The notes under the pieces are model-generated. The model saw nothing but the letters and a program-made list of their open reading frames with translations. It ran no database searches and had not been told where the DNA came from. A program made the position numbers and the translations under genes. This document shows positions 25,930 to 34,719 of a stretch of 64,000 nucleotides of DNA, piece after piece. Origin of the DNA: Clavibacter phaseoli (lineage in GTDB: Bacteria; Actinomycetota; Actinomycetes; Actinomycetales; Microbacteriaceae); the NCBI RefSeq assembly GCF_021922925.1, contig NZ_CP040786.1, forward strand, positions 682,001 through 746,000, written 5' to 3'. How positions within the stretch are numbered: the stretch's first letter is position 1; every line of letters starts with the position of its first letter.

Positions 25930-25968
25930 GGCGCGGCCCGGCGACGGGCCGACACGCCAGAGGACAAC

Positions 25969-27477
25969 ATGGCTGATCACGACGACGACTTCCCCGAGCT
26001 CGACAGCGCGCTGTCCGAGCGCCTGTCGAGCATCGACGAGGAGCTCGCCGCCCAGCGCGCGCAGACGCTCCGCGCCGGGCTCGAGGACTACGAGCTGGAC
26101 GACGAGGACCTCGAGGTCCTCGAGTCCGCCACCGACGACCCCGACCAGGTCACGTACCTGCCGGCGCTGCCCGTGCTCGCGGTCGTCGGCCGCCCGAACG
26201 TCGGCAAGTCGGCGCTCATCAACCGCATCCTCGGCCGCCGCGAGGCCGTCGTCGAGGACACCCCCGGCGTCACGCGCGACCGCGTCTCCTACAAGGCCGA
26301 GTACGCGGGCCGCTGGTTCACGCTCGTCGACACCGGCGGCTGGGAGCCCGACGCGAAGGGCATCAACGCGTCCGTGGCCATGCAGGCCGAGATCGCGATG
26401 GACCTCGCCGACGCCGTGCTCTTCGTCGTCGACGCCAACGTGGGCGCCACGAGCACGGACGAGCACGTCGTCCGCCTGCTCCGCAAGACCAAGAAGACGG
26501 TGATCCTCGCGGCCAACAAGGTCGACGACGCGCGCCAGGAGCCGAACGCCGCCTCGTTGTGGTCGCTCGGCCTCGGCGAGCCGCACCCCGTCTCCGCGCT
26601 GCACGGCCGCGGCGTGGCCGACCTGCTCGACCTCGTGCTGAAGACCCTGCCGCTCGTCTCCAAGGTCGCCAAGGAGGAGGTCGGCGGACCCCGCCGCGTC
26701 GCCATCCTCGGCCGCCCGAACGTCGGCAAGTCGAGCCTGCTCAACAAGGCCGCGGGCGAGGAGCGCGTGGTCGTCAACGAGCTCGCCGGCACCACGCGCG
26801 ACCCGGTCGACGAGCAGGTCGAGATCGCCGGCAAGGTGTGGCGCTTCGTCGACACCGCCGGCATCCGCCGCCGCATGCACCTCGCCCAGGGCGCCGACTT
26901 CTACGCGTCGCTCCGCACGAGCGCGGCGCTGGAGAAGGCGGAGGTGGCGGTCGTCATGATCGACGTCTCCGAGGTCATCAGCGAGCAGGACATCCGCATC
27001 ATCGAGCTGGTGCTCGAGTCGGGCCGCGCGCTCGTGCTGGCGTTCAACAAGTGGGACCTCCTCGACGACGAGCGCCGCCGCTACCTCGAGCGCGAGATCG
27101 AGACCGACCTCGCGCACGTGTCGTGGGCGCCGCGCGTCAACATCTCGGCGCGCACCGGCCGCCACATGGAGAAGCTCGTGCCGGCGCTCGAGACGGCGCT
27201 CGAGTCGTGGGACACCCGCATCGCGACGGGCAAGTTCAACGCCTTCCTCGCGGAGCTCACCGCGGCGCACCCGCACCCCGTGCGCGGCGGCAAGCAGCCG
27301 CGCATCCTGTTCGGCACGCAGGCCTCGAGCCGGCCGCCGACATTCGTGCTCTTCACGACCGGGTACCTCGACCCGCAGTACCGCCGGTACATCCAGCGTC
27401 GCCTGCGCGAGATCTACGGCTTCGAGGGCAGCCCGATCATCGTCAACATGCGCGTGCGGGAGAAGCGGAAGCGCTAG
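25969..27477 (+). CDS. der: Ribosome assembly GTPase Der (EngA)
   Basis: Two tandem GTPase domains, each starting GRPNVGKS, followed by the KH-like domain ending with [20 protein letters not shown] 60-residue acidic N-terminal extension ([17 protein letters not shown]) is typical of actinobacterial Der. The length of 502 aa fits. ATG with AGAGGA 6-7 nt upstream. Acts in 50S subunit maturation. Last gene of the conserved block; a hairpin follows at 27499. Confidence 0.97.
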   Translation: MADHDDDFPELDSALSERLSSIDEELAAQRAQTLRAGLEDYELDDEDLEVLESATDDPDQVTYLPALPVLAVVGRPNVGKSALINRILGRREAVVEDTPGVTRDRVSYKAEYAGRWFTLVDTGGWEPDAKGINASVAMQAEIAMDLADAVLFVVDANVGATSTDEHVVRLLRKTKKTVILAANKVDDARQEPNAASLWSLGLGEPHPVSALHGRGVADLLDLVLKTLPLVSKVAKEEVGGPRRVAILGRPNVGKSSLLNKAAGEERVVVNELAGTTRDPVDEQVEIAGKVWRFVDTAGIRRRMHLAQGADFYASLRTSAALEKAEVAVVMIDVSEVISEQDIRIIELVLESGRALVLAFNKWDLLDDERRRYLEREIETDLAHVSWAPRVNISARTGRHMEKLVPALETALESWDTRIATGKFNAFLAELTAAHPHPVRGGKQPRILFGTQASSRPPTFVLFTTGYLDPQYRRYIQRRLREIYGFEGSPIIVNMRVREKRKR

Positions 27478-27498
27478 CGCTCCCTTCCTGCTCGCAGC

Positions 27499-27545
27499 AC
27501 GACGGACGGCGTCGATCCCTTCTCGGGGACGGCGCCGTCCGTCGT
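27499..27545. terminator. Hairpin between convergent der and SfnB-like gene
   Basis: A perfect 13-bp inverted repeat, ACGACGGACGGCG with CGCCGTCCGTCGT, and a 21-nt loop. No clear T-tract on either side. The convergent position supports a two-way terminator. Confidence 0.6.
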
Positions 27546-27559
27546 CTCGCGGGCGCGGA

Positions 27560-28891
27560 TCACGTGTACCAGGTCGGCTCCGGGATCTCGCCGAGGAGCA
27601 CGTGCCGGCCGACCTCGCGGCGCTTGTAGGCGATCGGGTCGTGGAGGCTGTGCGTGCGGAGGTTCCGCCAGAAGACGTCGAGCCCGACCGTCGAGGCCGT
27701 GGCGCGCGCACCCGTCAGCTCGAACACGCGCGTGCCGACCTCGAGCCCGTCCTCGACGATGCGCGCCTTGGCCGCCGCCACCCGCACGGCGATCTCGCCG
27801 CGCTTCCGCTCCGTGAGCCTCTCGCGCGGCGCGTGCAGCACGGCGCTGATCTCGGCGCCCACGCGATCCAGCAGCGCCTCCGACGCCCAGAGCTTCGACT
27901 GCAGCTGCCCGTAGCCCTCGAGCACGTACCACTCGTCGGTCGCGCGTTCCTTGTCGTCGCCGCCGTACGGCCAGGCGCGCGTGGTGCTGCGCGTGTACGC
28001 GGCGGCCGTCTCGAGCGCGCCCTCGGCGATCCCCTGGTAGAAGTTCGCGAACACCAGCTGGATCGCGGGCACGTTGAGCGTGCCGTAGACGAGCGGCTGG
28101 AACACCTTGTCGACGAAGCCGGCGGCATCCGTCCACGGCACCCGCACGTCGCGGATCTCCACCGAGCCCGACTCCGTGAGCCGCTGCCCGAGGCTGTCCC
28201 AGTCGTGGCCGAAGACGATGCCCGGCTGGTCCGTCGGCACGATCGCGAACACGTGGGTGTCGGTGCCCTCGATCACGCCCTCGAGCACCGTGAGGTCGGA
28301 GACGACCCCACCCGTCGAGAAGGACTTCCGGCCGGAGAAGATCAGGTCGTCGCCGTCCTCGCGGATGACGAGGTCGGAGTCGCGCGGGTTCACGGCGCCG
28401 CCGAAGAGGAGGTTCCCGGTGGTGGCGAGCTCCTCGACGGCCGCGATTTGCCTGTCCGTGCCGACGAGCCGCGCCGCCCACGCCCAGAGGTAGTGGTAGC
28501 CGAGGAGCTGGCCGATGGACCCGTCGCCGCGGGCGACCGCGCGGATCACCTTGTACGCGGTGTCCCACGTCTGCCCGCCGCCGCCGTGCTCGGCCGGGCC
28601 GAGCAGCGTGACGAGGCCGGCGTGCTTGAGGAGCGCCACCTCCTGGTGCGGGCTGGCGCCGGCGCGGTCGCGCTCGACCTGGTCGACGGCGAGGATGTCG
28701 GCGACCTCGCGGGCGCGGGCGATCCATGAGGCGGGCGTCGTGGGACGCGGGGCGCCCTTCCAGCGGTCGACGGGCGCGTCGCCGAGGGGCGCGGGGCGCG
28801 GGCGGTCGGCGTTCGCGGTCGTGTTCGCGGTGCCGTGGGCGGGCGTGGGGGAGCCGGATGCGGGTCGGGGCTCGCGGTCGATCAGGGTCAT
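27560..28891 (-). CDS. SfnB/DszC-like FMN-dependent flavoprotein (acyl-CoA dehydrogenase fold)
   Basis: A 443-residue member of the acyl-CoA dehydrogenase fold that includes SfnB (sulfur acquisition) and DszC (dibenzothiophene monooxygenase). Typical segments are GPAEHGGGGQTW, FGGAVNPRDSD, FSGRKSFSTGGVVSD and the C-terminal HDPIAYKRREVGRHVLLGE. I chose ATG 28891, which has AGAGGACAGGA upstream; about 46 in-frame codons upstream are not needed. The first 40 residues are low complexity. A pair of ACGC/GCGT sites lies about 90-125 bp upstream. It likely oxygenates an organosulfur or similar substrate with reduced flavin. The exact substrate is unknown. Confidence 0.85.
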   Translation of the reverse strand: MTLIDREPRPASGSPTPAHGTANTTANADRPRPAPLGDAPVDRWKGAPRPTTPASWIARAREVADILAVDQVERDRAGASPHQEVALLKHAGLVTLLGPAEHGGGGQTWDTAYKVIRAVARGDGSIGQLLGYHYLWAWAARLVGTDRQIAAVEELATTGNLLFGGAVNPRDSDLVIREDGDDLIFSGRKSFSTGGVVSDLTVLEGVIEGTDTHVFAIVPTDQPGIVFGHDWDSLGQRLTESGSVEIRDVRVPWTDAAGFVDKVFQPLVYGTLNVPAIQLVFANFYQGIAEGALETAAAYTRSTTRAWPYGGDDKERATDEWYVLEGYGQLQSKLWASEALLDRVGAEISAVLHAPRERLTERKRGEIAVRVAAAKARIVEDGLEVGTRVFELTGARATASTVGLDVFWRNLRTHSLHDPIAYKRREVGRHVLLGEIPEPTWYT

Positions 28892-28978
28892 GTCCTGTCC
28901 TCTCGTGAAGGGGCGCGACCGGTGCCGCGCCTCGCGGTGGGGCCACGGTAGGGGCGGGTCTGATTCGGTCGCGACGGT

Positions 28979-29017
28979 TGTGACGCGGGGTTGCGGGGTG
29001 TGACGACGCGGGGCGTC
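28979..29017 (-). promoter_or_regulatory. Putative operator pair upstream of SfnB-like gene
   Basis: TGACGC-G-GGGTTG (28981-28993) and GACGC-GGG-GCGTC (29005-29017) are imperfect and perfect forms of an ACGC/GCGT pseudo-palindrome, centres 24 bp apart. The 14-mer starting at 28979 (TGTGACGCGGGGTT) recurs exactly, inverted, at 44549-44562 before the DszA-like gene. Confidence 0.5.
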
Positions 29018-29153
29018 ACGGGGTGTCATGCGGGGGAGCGGAGCCTGTCCGTCTGGCGTCCCCTCGCGGGTTCGCGGGCGGCTCGCGGCGTCACGTCGTA
29101 CCCTGATCCGGGCGCATCCGACGCCCGCTCACGAGACACGGAGGATCGCACCG

Positions 29154-29690
29154 GTGGACCAGCTGCTCAGCCGTCTCGATCGGATCGCCGCCGGGCGCCA
29201 GGCGGGCCACGTCATCGCCGAGGACATGCGCGACCACCCGTGGACGGCGCGAGCGTTCCGCTGGATCCGGTGGATCCTCATCGCCGAGACCGCCGTCGGC
29301 GCGACCGCCGTGGCCATCGCCCTGACCCTCGCCGCCGACGGCATCGCGATCGCCCCCGCCGTCTGGTTCCGCTCGTTCGTGGTGCTCGCGATGACCATCA
29401 CGCTCTACTACTTCGCCTGGCGCGCCTCGGCCGGCTACTGGTGGGCGTACTCGCGCCTGCGCCTGTTCAGCCAGATCTTCCCCATCGTGACCCTGGTGAT
29501 CGCCGCGATCCCGGGCCTCTACCCGCTCTGGATGGTCGTCGAGCAGATCGTGTTCTCGCTGCTGCTCATCGGGGTGGCCGACATCCTGCGGAGCGACCAC
29601 ATGCGGGACGCGTTCCCGAAGCCGGGGCGGGCTGACGGCTCGGCGCCGGGTTCGTCCGCGGCGCACTCGACGGGCGGCACTCCGGCCTGA
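29154..29690 (+). CDS. Membrane protein of unknown function (178 aa)
   Basis: GTG start with GGAGG 9 nt upstream, and TACCCT near 29099 as a possible -10. Four hydrophobic helices can be seen: WILIAETAVGATAVAIALTL, WFRSFVVLAMTITLYYFAW, LFSQIFPIVTLVIAAIPGLY and MVVEQIVFSLLLIGVADIL. A 40-residue cytoplasmic N-terminus and a Ser/Gly/Ala-rich C-terminus flank them. I recognise no family. It stands alone between the divergent SfnB-like gene and the tRNA. Confidence 0.8.
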   Translation: MDQLLSRLDRIAAGRQAGHVIAEDMRDHPWTARAFRWIRWILIAETAVGATAVAIALTLAADGIAIAPAVWFRSFVVLAMTITLYYFAWRASAGYWWAYSRLRLFSQIFPIVTLVIAAIPGLYPLWMVVEQIVFSLLLIGVADILRSDHMRDAFPKPGRADGSAPGSSAAHSTGGTPA

Positions 29691-29762
29691 TCTGGGCTGC
29701 CCGACGTGCCGGAGCAGTGCCGCTGATGCGGTAGGCTCTACGAGTTGCCCAGCGATGGGTAG

Positions 29763-29836
<74 letters not shown>

Positions 29837-29841
29837 CGGAC

Positions 29842-29877
29842 ATGCCTCGGAAGGACCTTTGGGTCCGGCCGGGGCAT
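29842..29877 (+). terminator. Terminator of tRNA-Pro
   Basis: A hairpin with arms ATGCC-CGG-GGACC and GGTCC-CCG-GGCAT, two small internal loops, starts 5 nt after the tRNA. The downstream sequence TTCGTCAT is only mildly T-rich. Confidence 0.65.
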
Positions 29878-30079
29878 TCGTCATATCCGGGCTGATCGTG
29901 TCCTTCCCAGGGCGTCTCCGTGGAAGGCGTGAGTCACCCGCCGCGTCCGAGGGACCGCCCGTATGAGGCAGGCCGATCCTCGTGTCCGGGACTCTTCTGG
30001 CCGACCTCCTGTGACCCGGTCGGGGTGCATCCTTGAATACCTATCGAGTGCCAGGCTTTCGTGACGAGAGCGAGAGCAC

Positions 30080-30988
30080 GTGGATCAGCAGGAATGGGCC
30101 ATACCGGTCGGGGACGTTCGGAGGCGACGTCAGATCCACGCGGAGTACGGCGGCGGGCGACAAGGTGGGATGGAACCCAGCGCGAAGACGCGCAACGTCC
30201 TCTTGTTCACCGGTCCCGGAGGGCGCTCGAGCGGATATGACGTTTTCGACGGCTGGCACCCGGACGGAACGTTCCACTACACGGGCGAAGGGCCAAGAGG
30301 CGCTCAGGTGATGACCAGCGGCAACAGGGCCGTGCGGGATCATCACGACGAGGGCAGGGCCCTCCGACTGTTCGAGAAGCAGGGCGAGAGTCCTGAGGTC
30401 AAGTACGTCGGTGAATTCGAACTCCCGGAGGACGATCCCTTCCTCGTCGACGATGCCCCTGGAGCCGACGGCTTCATGCGATCCGTCTTCATCTTCCGGC
30501 TCCGCCCCGTCGGCGTGACTGAGGCGGCGCGACTGGCGCACCTCGCTTCACCGTCGCTCCTCACCGAACGACTTCCGCTCGAGGTGAGTCACGTGTCGGC
30601 GTACATGGTGGAGAGGAACCGTGAGTCCCAGACGCATCTCCGAACGGAAGCGCAGCTGGTCCACCGGTACGCCCGTTGGTTGCTCGCGACCCGACACGTG
30701 CTGGCGGAGCGCCATCGGATTCCGAGTCCAGGCGGCGCGACTCTGTACACGGACGTCTACGATCCTTCGCGGGAGCTGCTTATCGAGGCGAAAGCGTCGG
30801 CGACCCGGCACGACATCCGTACTGCGCTGGGACAGATCCTCGACTACGCCCGTTTCGTCTCGCACGCGAGGAAGGCCGTGCTGCTCCCCTCGCAACCTCC
30901 CCGGGACCTCGAGGAGCTGCTGAACGACTACGGCGTCGGGTCGATCTGGCCCGAGGTCGGTGGGAAGTTCATCGAGCGGCTGGTGTGA
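30080..30988 (+). CDS. SRA-like domain fused to PD-(D/E)XK nuclease; putative modification-dependent restriction enzyme
   Basis: The N-terminal half (residues about 15-145) reads like the ScoMcrA-type SRA domain: EYGGGRQGGMEPS, LFTGPGGRSSGYD-x-FDGW, TFHYTGEGPRGAQ and TSGNRAV. Such domains bind modified cytosine in type IV restriction enzymes. The C-terminal part has a PD-(D/E)XK core: E190, D225/D228, E236-A-K238 and Q252-x3-Y256. The length of 302 aa is compact. GTG start with a GAGAGC-type site upstream. Codon use has more A/T third positions than the neighbours, a sign of transfer. No methyltransferase partner lies nearby. The target modification is unknown. Confidence 0.75.
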   Translation: MDQQEWAIPVGDVRRRRQIHAEYGGGRQGGMEPSAKTRNVLLFTGPGGRSSGYDVFDGWHPDGTFHYTGEGPRGAQVMTSGNRAVRDHHDEGRALRLFEKQGESPEVKYVGEFELPEDDPFLVDDAPGADGFMRSVFIFRLRPVGVTEAARLAHLASPSLLTERLPLEVSHVSAYMVERNRESQTHLRTEAQLVHRYARWLLATRHVLAERHRIPSPGGATLYTDVYDPSRELLIEAKASATRHDIRTALGQILDYARFVSHARKAVLLPSQPPRDLEELLNDYGVGSIWPEVGGKFIERLV

Positions 30989-31013
30989 TCTCGAGCCCGC
31001 GCTCACCGGATGC

Positions 31014-31991
31014 TCACGAGGTCGGGCGGCTGCGCAGCTCCGCTCGACGGAGGATGTCGTCGGCGAAGGCCTGGTTGTGATGCCGGCGGTAGGGCGAGGA
31101 GCGGCGACGCATCAGCATCGTGTTGAGCCTGTAGGCGCCCTCCGCGACATGCGAGCGGGCTAGGACGCGCGCCAGCTGTGGCCAGGAACGCGTGACGCTC
31201 CGGTGGACGATCTCGTTCCCGTAGGCCACCGTCTCCAGTCTCATCAAGACGAGCTCGCCGAGCTGAGGCACAGCGGCGGAAGGACTCGACGCTCGCACCT
31301 GATCTCCGTCGACGTTCAAGCAGATATCGAGTCGGCGGCCCCTCCCCGTCAGTTGCTCCCAGGCGAAGAGGGTCTCGCGACCACCGCAGGAAAGGGTGAA
31401 GAGCCTGCGACCATCAGCGGTTCGAGAAGTCGTCGGAGACGCGACGATCGTCCAGAGGACGCGCTGGGTGCCGAAGGGGTCCGGGATGCACTCGTCGACG
31501 TATGCCGCGAGGGCATCCGCCATCTCGTCGTAATCGGATCTCGCTGCCAGGTCCCAGAATCTCCGCTGCATCGTCATCTCGCCCTCGTCGCGGAGGCGGA
31601 AGCGTCGATCACGGTCCCAGGGTAGGAGGACGCTTTCCCCCTCGTCGACAGTGACTTCGAGGTCTCCTTCTCCGGCGGGCCGGCCAGTGAGACTGAGATT
31701 GCGGAGACCATGCGCCGCTTCTTGCCTTCGGATCTCCTTCCGCTCGTTCTCGTCGAGGTCGGCGACTGAACACGGAGCGAAGCTCAGGGCCACGATGTCC
31801 CCGTGACGGCGACGATGGGTGGCATACCGCGCGACGATGTCACGTGTCTGGCCCACGTACCGCATCTCGTCCTCGAATTCGAGGACGTAGATCCCGCACA
31901 CCTTCGTCGAGTCGGCGAAGAGCGCGGCGGCAGATCCTCCCTCGCTCATGTCGTATCGCGTGAAGGACAGCGGGTGTCGCGGTGCGGGCAT
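31014..31991 (-). CDS. GIY-YIG nuclease-domain protein
   Basis: Residues 32-65 form a GIY-YIG core (CGIYVLEFEDEMRYVGQTRD, with R50 and E94-region partners expected), here with GIY at 33-35 and YVG at 45-47. The remaining 240 residues, including RFWDLAARSDYDEMADALAAY, match no domain I know; no HTH or zinc motif is evident. The ATG has TAGCCT exactly 6 nt upstream, so it is probably leaderless. An internal Met at residue 15 is a less likely start. It converges with the SRA nuclease gene (25 bp apart) and diverges from vsr. A role in DNA restriction or repair is inferred from domain and context. Confidence 0.75.
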   Translation of the reverse strand: MPAPRHPLSFTRYDMSEGGSAAALFADSTKVCGIYVLEFEDEMRYVGQTRDIVARYATHRRRHGDIVALSFAPCSVADLDENERKEIRRQEAAHGLRNLSLTGRPAGEGDLEVTVDEGESVLLPWDRDRRFRLRDEGEMTMQRRFWDLAARSDYDEMADALAAYVDECIPDPFGTQRVLWTIVASPTTSRTADGRRLFTLSCGGRETLFAWEQLTGRGRRLDICLNVDGDQVRASSPSAAVPQLGELVLMRLETVAYGNEIVHRSVTRSWPQLARVLARSHVAEGAYRLNTMLMRRRSSPYRRHHNQAFADDILRRAELRSRPTS

Positions 31992-31997
31992 GGTCTC

Positions 31998-32003
31998 AGG
32001 CTA
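31998..32003 (-). promoter_or_regulatory. -10 hexamer of GIY-YIG gene
   Basis: TAGCCT on the minus strand, 6 nt before the ATG. Leaderless layout. Confidence 0.45.
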
Positions 32004-32062
32004 GGGAATCTCGATCGCGACATCAGGGCCGAGGAGTCGGAGGTCCGTGCTTCCATCCCGTC

Positions 32063-32530
32063 ATGTCCTGGGCCTCGTCTGACGCAGCACGCAGCATCAT
32101 GCGATCCAACAGGCGACGTGATACGCGGCCTGAGCTCTCTGTACGAAAGATCCTCCACGCCCGTGGCCTGCGCTACCGGGTCGACCACCGCGTGGTGCAG
32201 GAGTCGCGGAGCCGTGCCGACATCGCCTTCACCCGGCAGCGGATCGCCGTCTTCATCGACGGGTGCTTCTGGCACAGTTGCCGCGAGCACCTGCACATGC
32301 CGAAGGCGAACGCCGACTACTGGATCCCGAAGCTCGCGCGGAACGTGGAGCGCGACGCTGAGGTGTCTGCCCTCCTCCGTCGCCTCGGGTGGACCGTGCT
32401 GCGGTTCTGGGAACACGAGCCGGCGGGTGAGGTGGCGGAACGGATCATCGCTTCGGTCGAGCGGGCGCGATCGTCGGCGTCCACGGCGAGGGGTCCGTAC
32501 GACGCCGGTCGGGGCAGCGGATCCCAGTAG
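32063..32530 (+). CDS. vsr: Very short patch repair (Vsr) endonuclease
   Basis: Nicks DNA at T:G mismatches arising from deamination of 5-methylcytosine. The full Vsr pattern is present: RRRDTRPELSVRKILHARGLR, SRADIAF (catalytic D53), VFIDGCFWHSC (H71), and RNVERDAEV followed by LGWTVLRFWEHE. The length of 155 aa is normal. The ATG start gives the usual short N-terminus; upstream in-frame codons lack a ribosome-binding site. A dcm-type cytosine methyltransferase normally accompanies vsr, but none is visible in the flanking genes. The gene is divergent from the GIY-YIG gene, with about 70 bp between them. Confidence 0.93.
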   Translation: MSWASSDAARSIMRSNRRRDTRPELSVRKILHARGLRYRVDHRVVQESRSRADIAFTRQRIAVFIDGCFWHSCREHLHMPKANADYWIPKLARNVERDAEVSALLRRLGWTVLRFWEHEPAGEVAERIIASVERARSSASTARGPYDAGRGSGSQ

Positions 32531-32561
32531 TCCCGCGCCCCTTTTACCCCCATGCGAGGGC

Positions 32562-32590
32562 TTACGGCCGGGGGAGCGCGCTCATAGCCT
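32562..32590 (+). promoter_or_regulatory. Promoter candidate of DUF2510/PASTA gene
   Basis: TTACGG (32562-32567), 17-bp spacer, TAGCCT (32585-32590). Confidence 0.4.
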
Positions 32591-32659
32591 CAGGCGTCAT
32601 CACTCGACGGCACCATCTGCCGCCTACCCCTTCGCCGCGGCACGCACCCGAGGAGCTCC

Positions 32660-33973
32660 ATGCCCGACGTCCCCTCCGCCGCCCCTGCCGGCTGGTTCCC
32701 CGACGGATCCGGGCAGCTCCGCTACTGGGACGGATCCGCGTGGACGCAGCACGTCGCGCCGATGGTGCAGCCCGCCGCAGTGCAGGCGCCCGCTCCGAGC
32801 TCGGCCGCGACTGCCGCCGTCGTCGCGTCGCAGCAGGTCGACGCCGTACGTCACGCGCAGGCCGCCGAGGCAGCGCACGACAAGGCGATGCGGGCCGCCG
32901 AAGCCGCGCAGGCGAAGGCAGTGCGTGCCGCAGAGGCCGAGCAGCAGCGCGTCGCGAAGCTCGCGCAGCGCGAGGCGGCCATGCAGGCGAAGGCCGCGGA
33001 GCGCGAGGCGGCGGCGCGGGACAAGAGCGCCCGCGCGGCGGCGGCGACCGTCGCGATGCCGGTGCCGCCGCGACAGCATGCCGTCGCGGCGCCGGTCGCT
33101 CCTGCGGCTCCTGCCTCCGTGATCACCGACACGCGCCCGAGCCGCCACCCTGCGGCGACCTGGGTCATCGGGTCCGTCGTGGCGCTGGCCGTGCTGATCA
33201 TCACTGCCCTCGGCGGCTTCGGCGGCATGTTCGTCTCGCTCGGCCTCGTCGGGATCGCCACTGCTCTCTACCCGTACGCCACGGGCCGTCGCAGCTGGAT
33301 CCCCGTCCTGACGACCCGTTCACGGAACGGCGTCGCCGCCCTGGGCGCGGCCGTGCTCATCGTCATCGGGGCCACGGTGCCGGTCGCGGCATCCGCACCC
33401 GCTCCGCGCCAGGCGGAGGCGATCTCCGCCAGCGCGAGCCCGACCCCGTCCGCGAGCCCGACGCCCACCGCCACGCCGACCCCCGTGGTCCACGTCGTCG
33501 AGGACGTCAACGCGAAGTCCGCGACGGACGCCCGCGCGCTCCTCCGCGAGGCCGGCTACGTCGTCCAGTACGTCCTCGAGTCGGGTGAGGCGACGAGCGT
33601 CACGGACGGCATGACGGTCAAGTCGCAGAGCCCGGTCGCGGGATCACGCACCGATGCCGGATCCACCGTGACGCTCACGCTGCTGGCGCCCGCCCCGACT
33701 CCGACGCCCGAGCCCACTGTCGCGCCGACGGTCGCGCCCGCGCCCGTCCAGCAGCCGGCGGCTCCCGCTCCGGCGCCGGTCGCTCCTGCTCCCGCACCTG
33801 CTCCGGCCGCTCCGGCTCCCGAGCCGGCGCAGCAGACCGGGCTGATCGGCCCCGGGACATACTGCTCTCCGTCGCAGGTCGGCCAGGTCGCCCAGGCCGA
33901 GAACGGCCGGAGCTACCGCTGCGGTGGCAAGGGAGCCGACGCGAGCGGCGACTTCCACTGGAACACGATGTGA
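32660..33973 (+). CDS. DUF2510 and PASTA domain membrane protein
   Basis: A 437-residue protein built of modules. DUF2510 at residues 8-35 (AGWFPDGSGQLRYWDGSAWTQH in short) is a small tryptophan-rich motif frequent in actinobacterial envelope proteins. An Ala/Lys/Glu-rich coiled coil (about 60-135) follows. Three hydrophobic segments lie at about 170-255 and a PASTA domain at about 290-350 (ARALLREAGYVVQYVLESGE). A long Ala-Pro linker leads to a Cys-containing C-terminus (GTYCSPSQVGQ). PASTA suggests contact with cell-wall material outside. ATG with GAGGAG 5 nt upstream. The exact function is unknown. Confidence 0.8.
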   Translation: MPDVPSAAPAGWFPDGSGQLRYWDGSAWTQHVAPMVQPAAVQAPAPSSAATAAVVASQQVDAVRHAQAAEAAHDKAMRAAEAAQAKAVRAAEAEQQRVAKLAQREAAMQAKAAEREAAARDKSARAAAATVAMPVPPRQHAVAAPVAPAAPASVITDTRPSRHPAATWVIGSVVALAVLIITALGGFGGMFVSLGLVGIATALYPYATGRRSWIPVLTTRSRNGVAALGAAVLIVIGATVPVAASAPAPRQAEAISASASPTPSASPTPTATPTPVVHVVEDVNAKSATDARALLREAGYVVQYVLESGEATSVTDGMTVKSQSPVAGSRTDAGSTVTLTLLAPAPTPTPEPTVAPTVAPAPVQQPAAPAPAPVAPAPAPAPAAPAPEPAQQTGLIGPGTYCSPSQVGQVAQAENGRSYRCGGKGADASGDFHWNTM

Positions 33974-33982
33974 CCGACTCCC

Positions 33983-34005
33983 GGGCGGCCCCACGACGGC
34001 CGCCC
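33983..34005. terminator. Hairpin between convergent genes
   Basis: GGGCGGCC with GGCCGCCC, 7-nt loop, 10 bp after the PASTA gene stop and 9 bp from the GNAT gene stop. No T-tract. Confidence 0.5.
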
Positions 34006-34013
34006 GCCCACCC

Positions 34014-34505
34014 TCACCGCACCATCCGCACCGTGACCATCTCGGCTCCCTGGAACGTCTGCGACTCCACGCCGCCATCCCGCGCGAACCCGTTCCGGCG
34101 GTAGAACGCCTCCGCGCGCGGGTTGTCGTCGGCGGCCCAGAGGTAGGCGGGGGAGTCGCCGACGGCCGCGTCGAACAGGGCCTGGCCCGCGCCGGTGCCG
34201 TGGGCGGAGGCGACCACGTTGATCGCGTAGAGCTGTAAGGGGCGGGGCGGATCCTCGTCGCGCGCGGGTCCCGCGAGCGCGAAGCCGACGATGCGGTCGC
34301 CGTCGAGCGCGACGTACGGCGGCGCCGTGGATGCGGAGGTCAGCGTGCCGAGCCACTGCTCCGCGCGCGTCGCGACGTCGAGGCCGTCGAGGTACGAGGC
34401 CGGCAGCAGGTGCGCGTACGTCTCCCGCCAGGTGCGGATGTGGACCTCGGCGATCCCGTCGGCGTCGTCGGGCACGGCGGGACGGACGGTGGGGTGCGCG
34501 GTCAT
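34014..34505 (-). CDS. GNAT family N-acetyltransferase
   Basis: A 163-residue single-domain acetyltransferase. The opening TVRPAVPDDADGIAEVHIRTWRETY and the acetyl-CoA motif region INVVASAHGTGAGQALFDAA (Q/R-x-x-G-x-G/A form) identify the family. C-terminal YLWAADDNPRAEAFYRRNGF is the usual final strand-helix. The substrate is not predictable. The ATG has TAGGGT 6 nt upstream, so the transcript is probably leaderless. Confidence 0.92.
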   Translation of the reverse strand: MTAHPTVRPAVPDDADGIAEVHIRTWRETYAHLLPASYLDGLDVATRAEQWLGTLTSASTAPPYVALDGDRIVGFALAGPARDEDPPRPLQLYAINVVASAHGTGAGQALFDAAVGDSPAYLWAADDNPRAEAFYRRNGFARDGGVESQTFQGAEMVTVRMVR

Positions 34506-34511
34506 CCTGAG

Positions 34512-34517
34512 ACCCTA
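34512..34517 (-). promoter_or_regulatory. -10 hexamer of GNAT gene
   Basis: TAGGGT on the minus strand, exactly 6 nt before the ATG. Confidence 0.45.
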
Positions 34518-34606
34518 GGGGGAGCCGGCGACCGGCAGCGGAGTCGACGGCGGCGAGGCGTCACGCCGGCGCCGCAACGGCGACCACGCGTGTGGCATTC
34601 CTCGTA

Positions 34607-34639
34607 TGACGCCGCGTTGCACCTCGTTACGCCGCGTGT
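34607..34639 (+). promoter_or_regulatory. Putative operator pair upstream of ABC importer operon
   Basis: TGACGCCGCGTTG (34607-34619) and TTACGCCGCGTGT (34627-34639) share the core ACGCCGCGT. Their centres are 20 bp apart and lie about 85-110 bp before the ATG of the binding-protein gene. Confidence 0.55.
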
Positions 34640-34719
34640 TCCGCGGGCCTGCGAAGAGCCTGCATGCATGTTGGAGTCGTCTCACCCCATCCGCACACAG
34701 CACACGCAGGAGCAGAACC

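Noticed and set aside
28891..29029. Longer 489-aa start for the SfnB-like protein
   Set aside because: The extra 46 residues are low complexity and overlap the operator-bearing region; the ATG at 28891 has a good ribosome-binding site.
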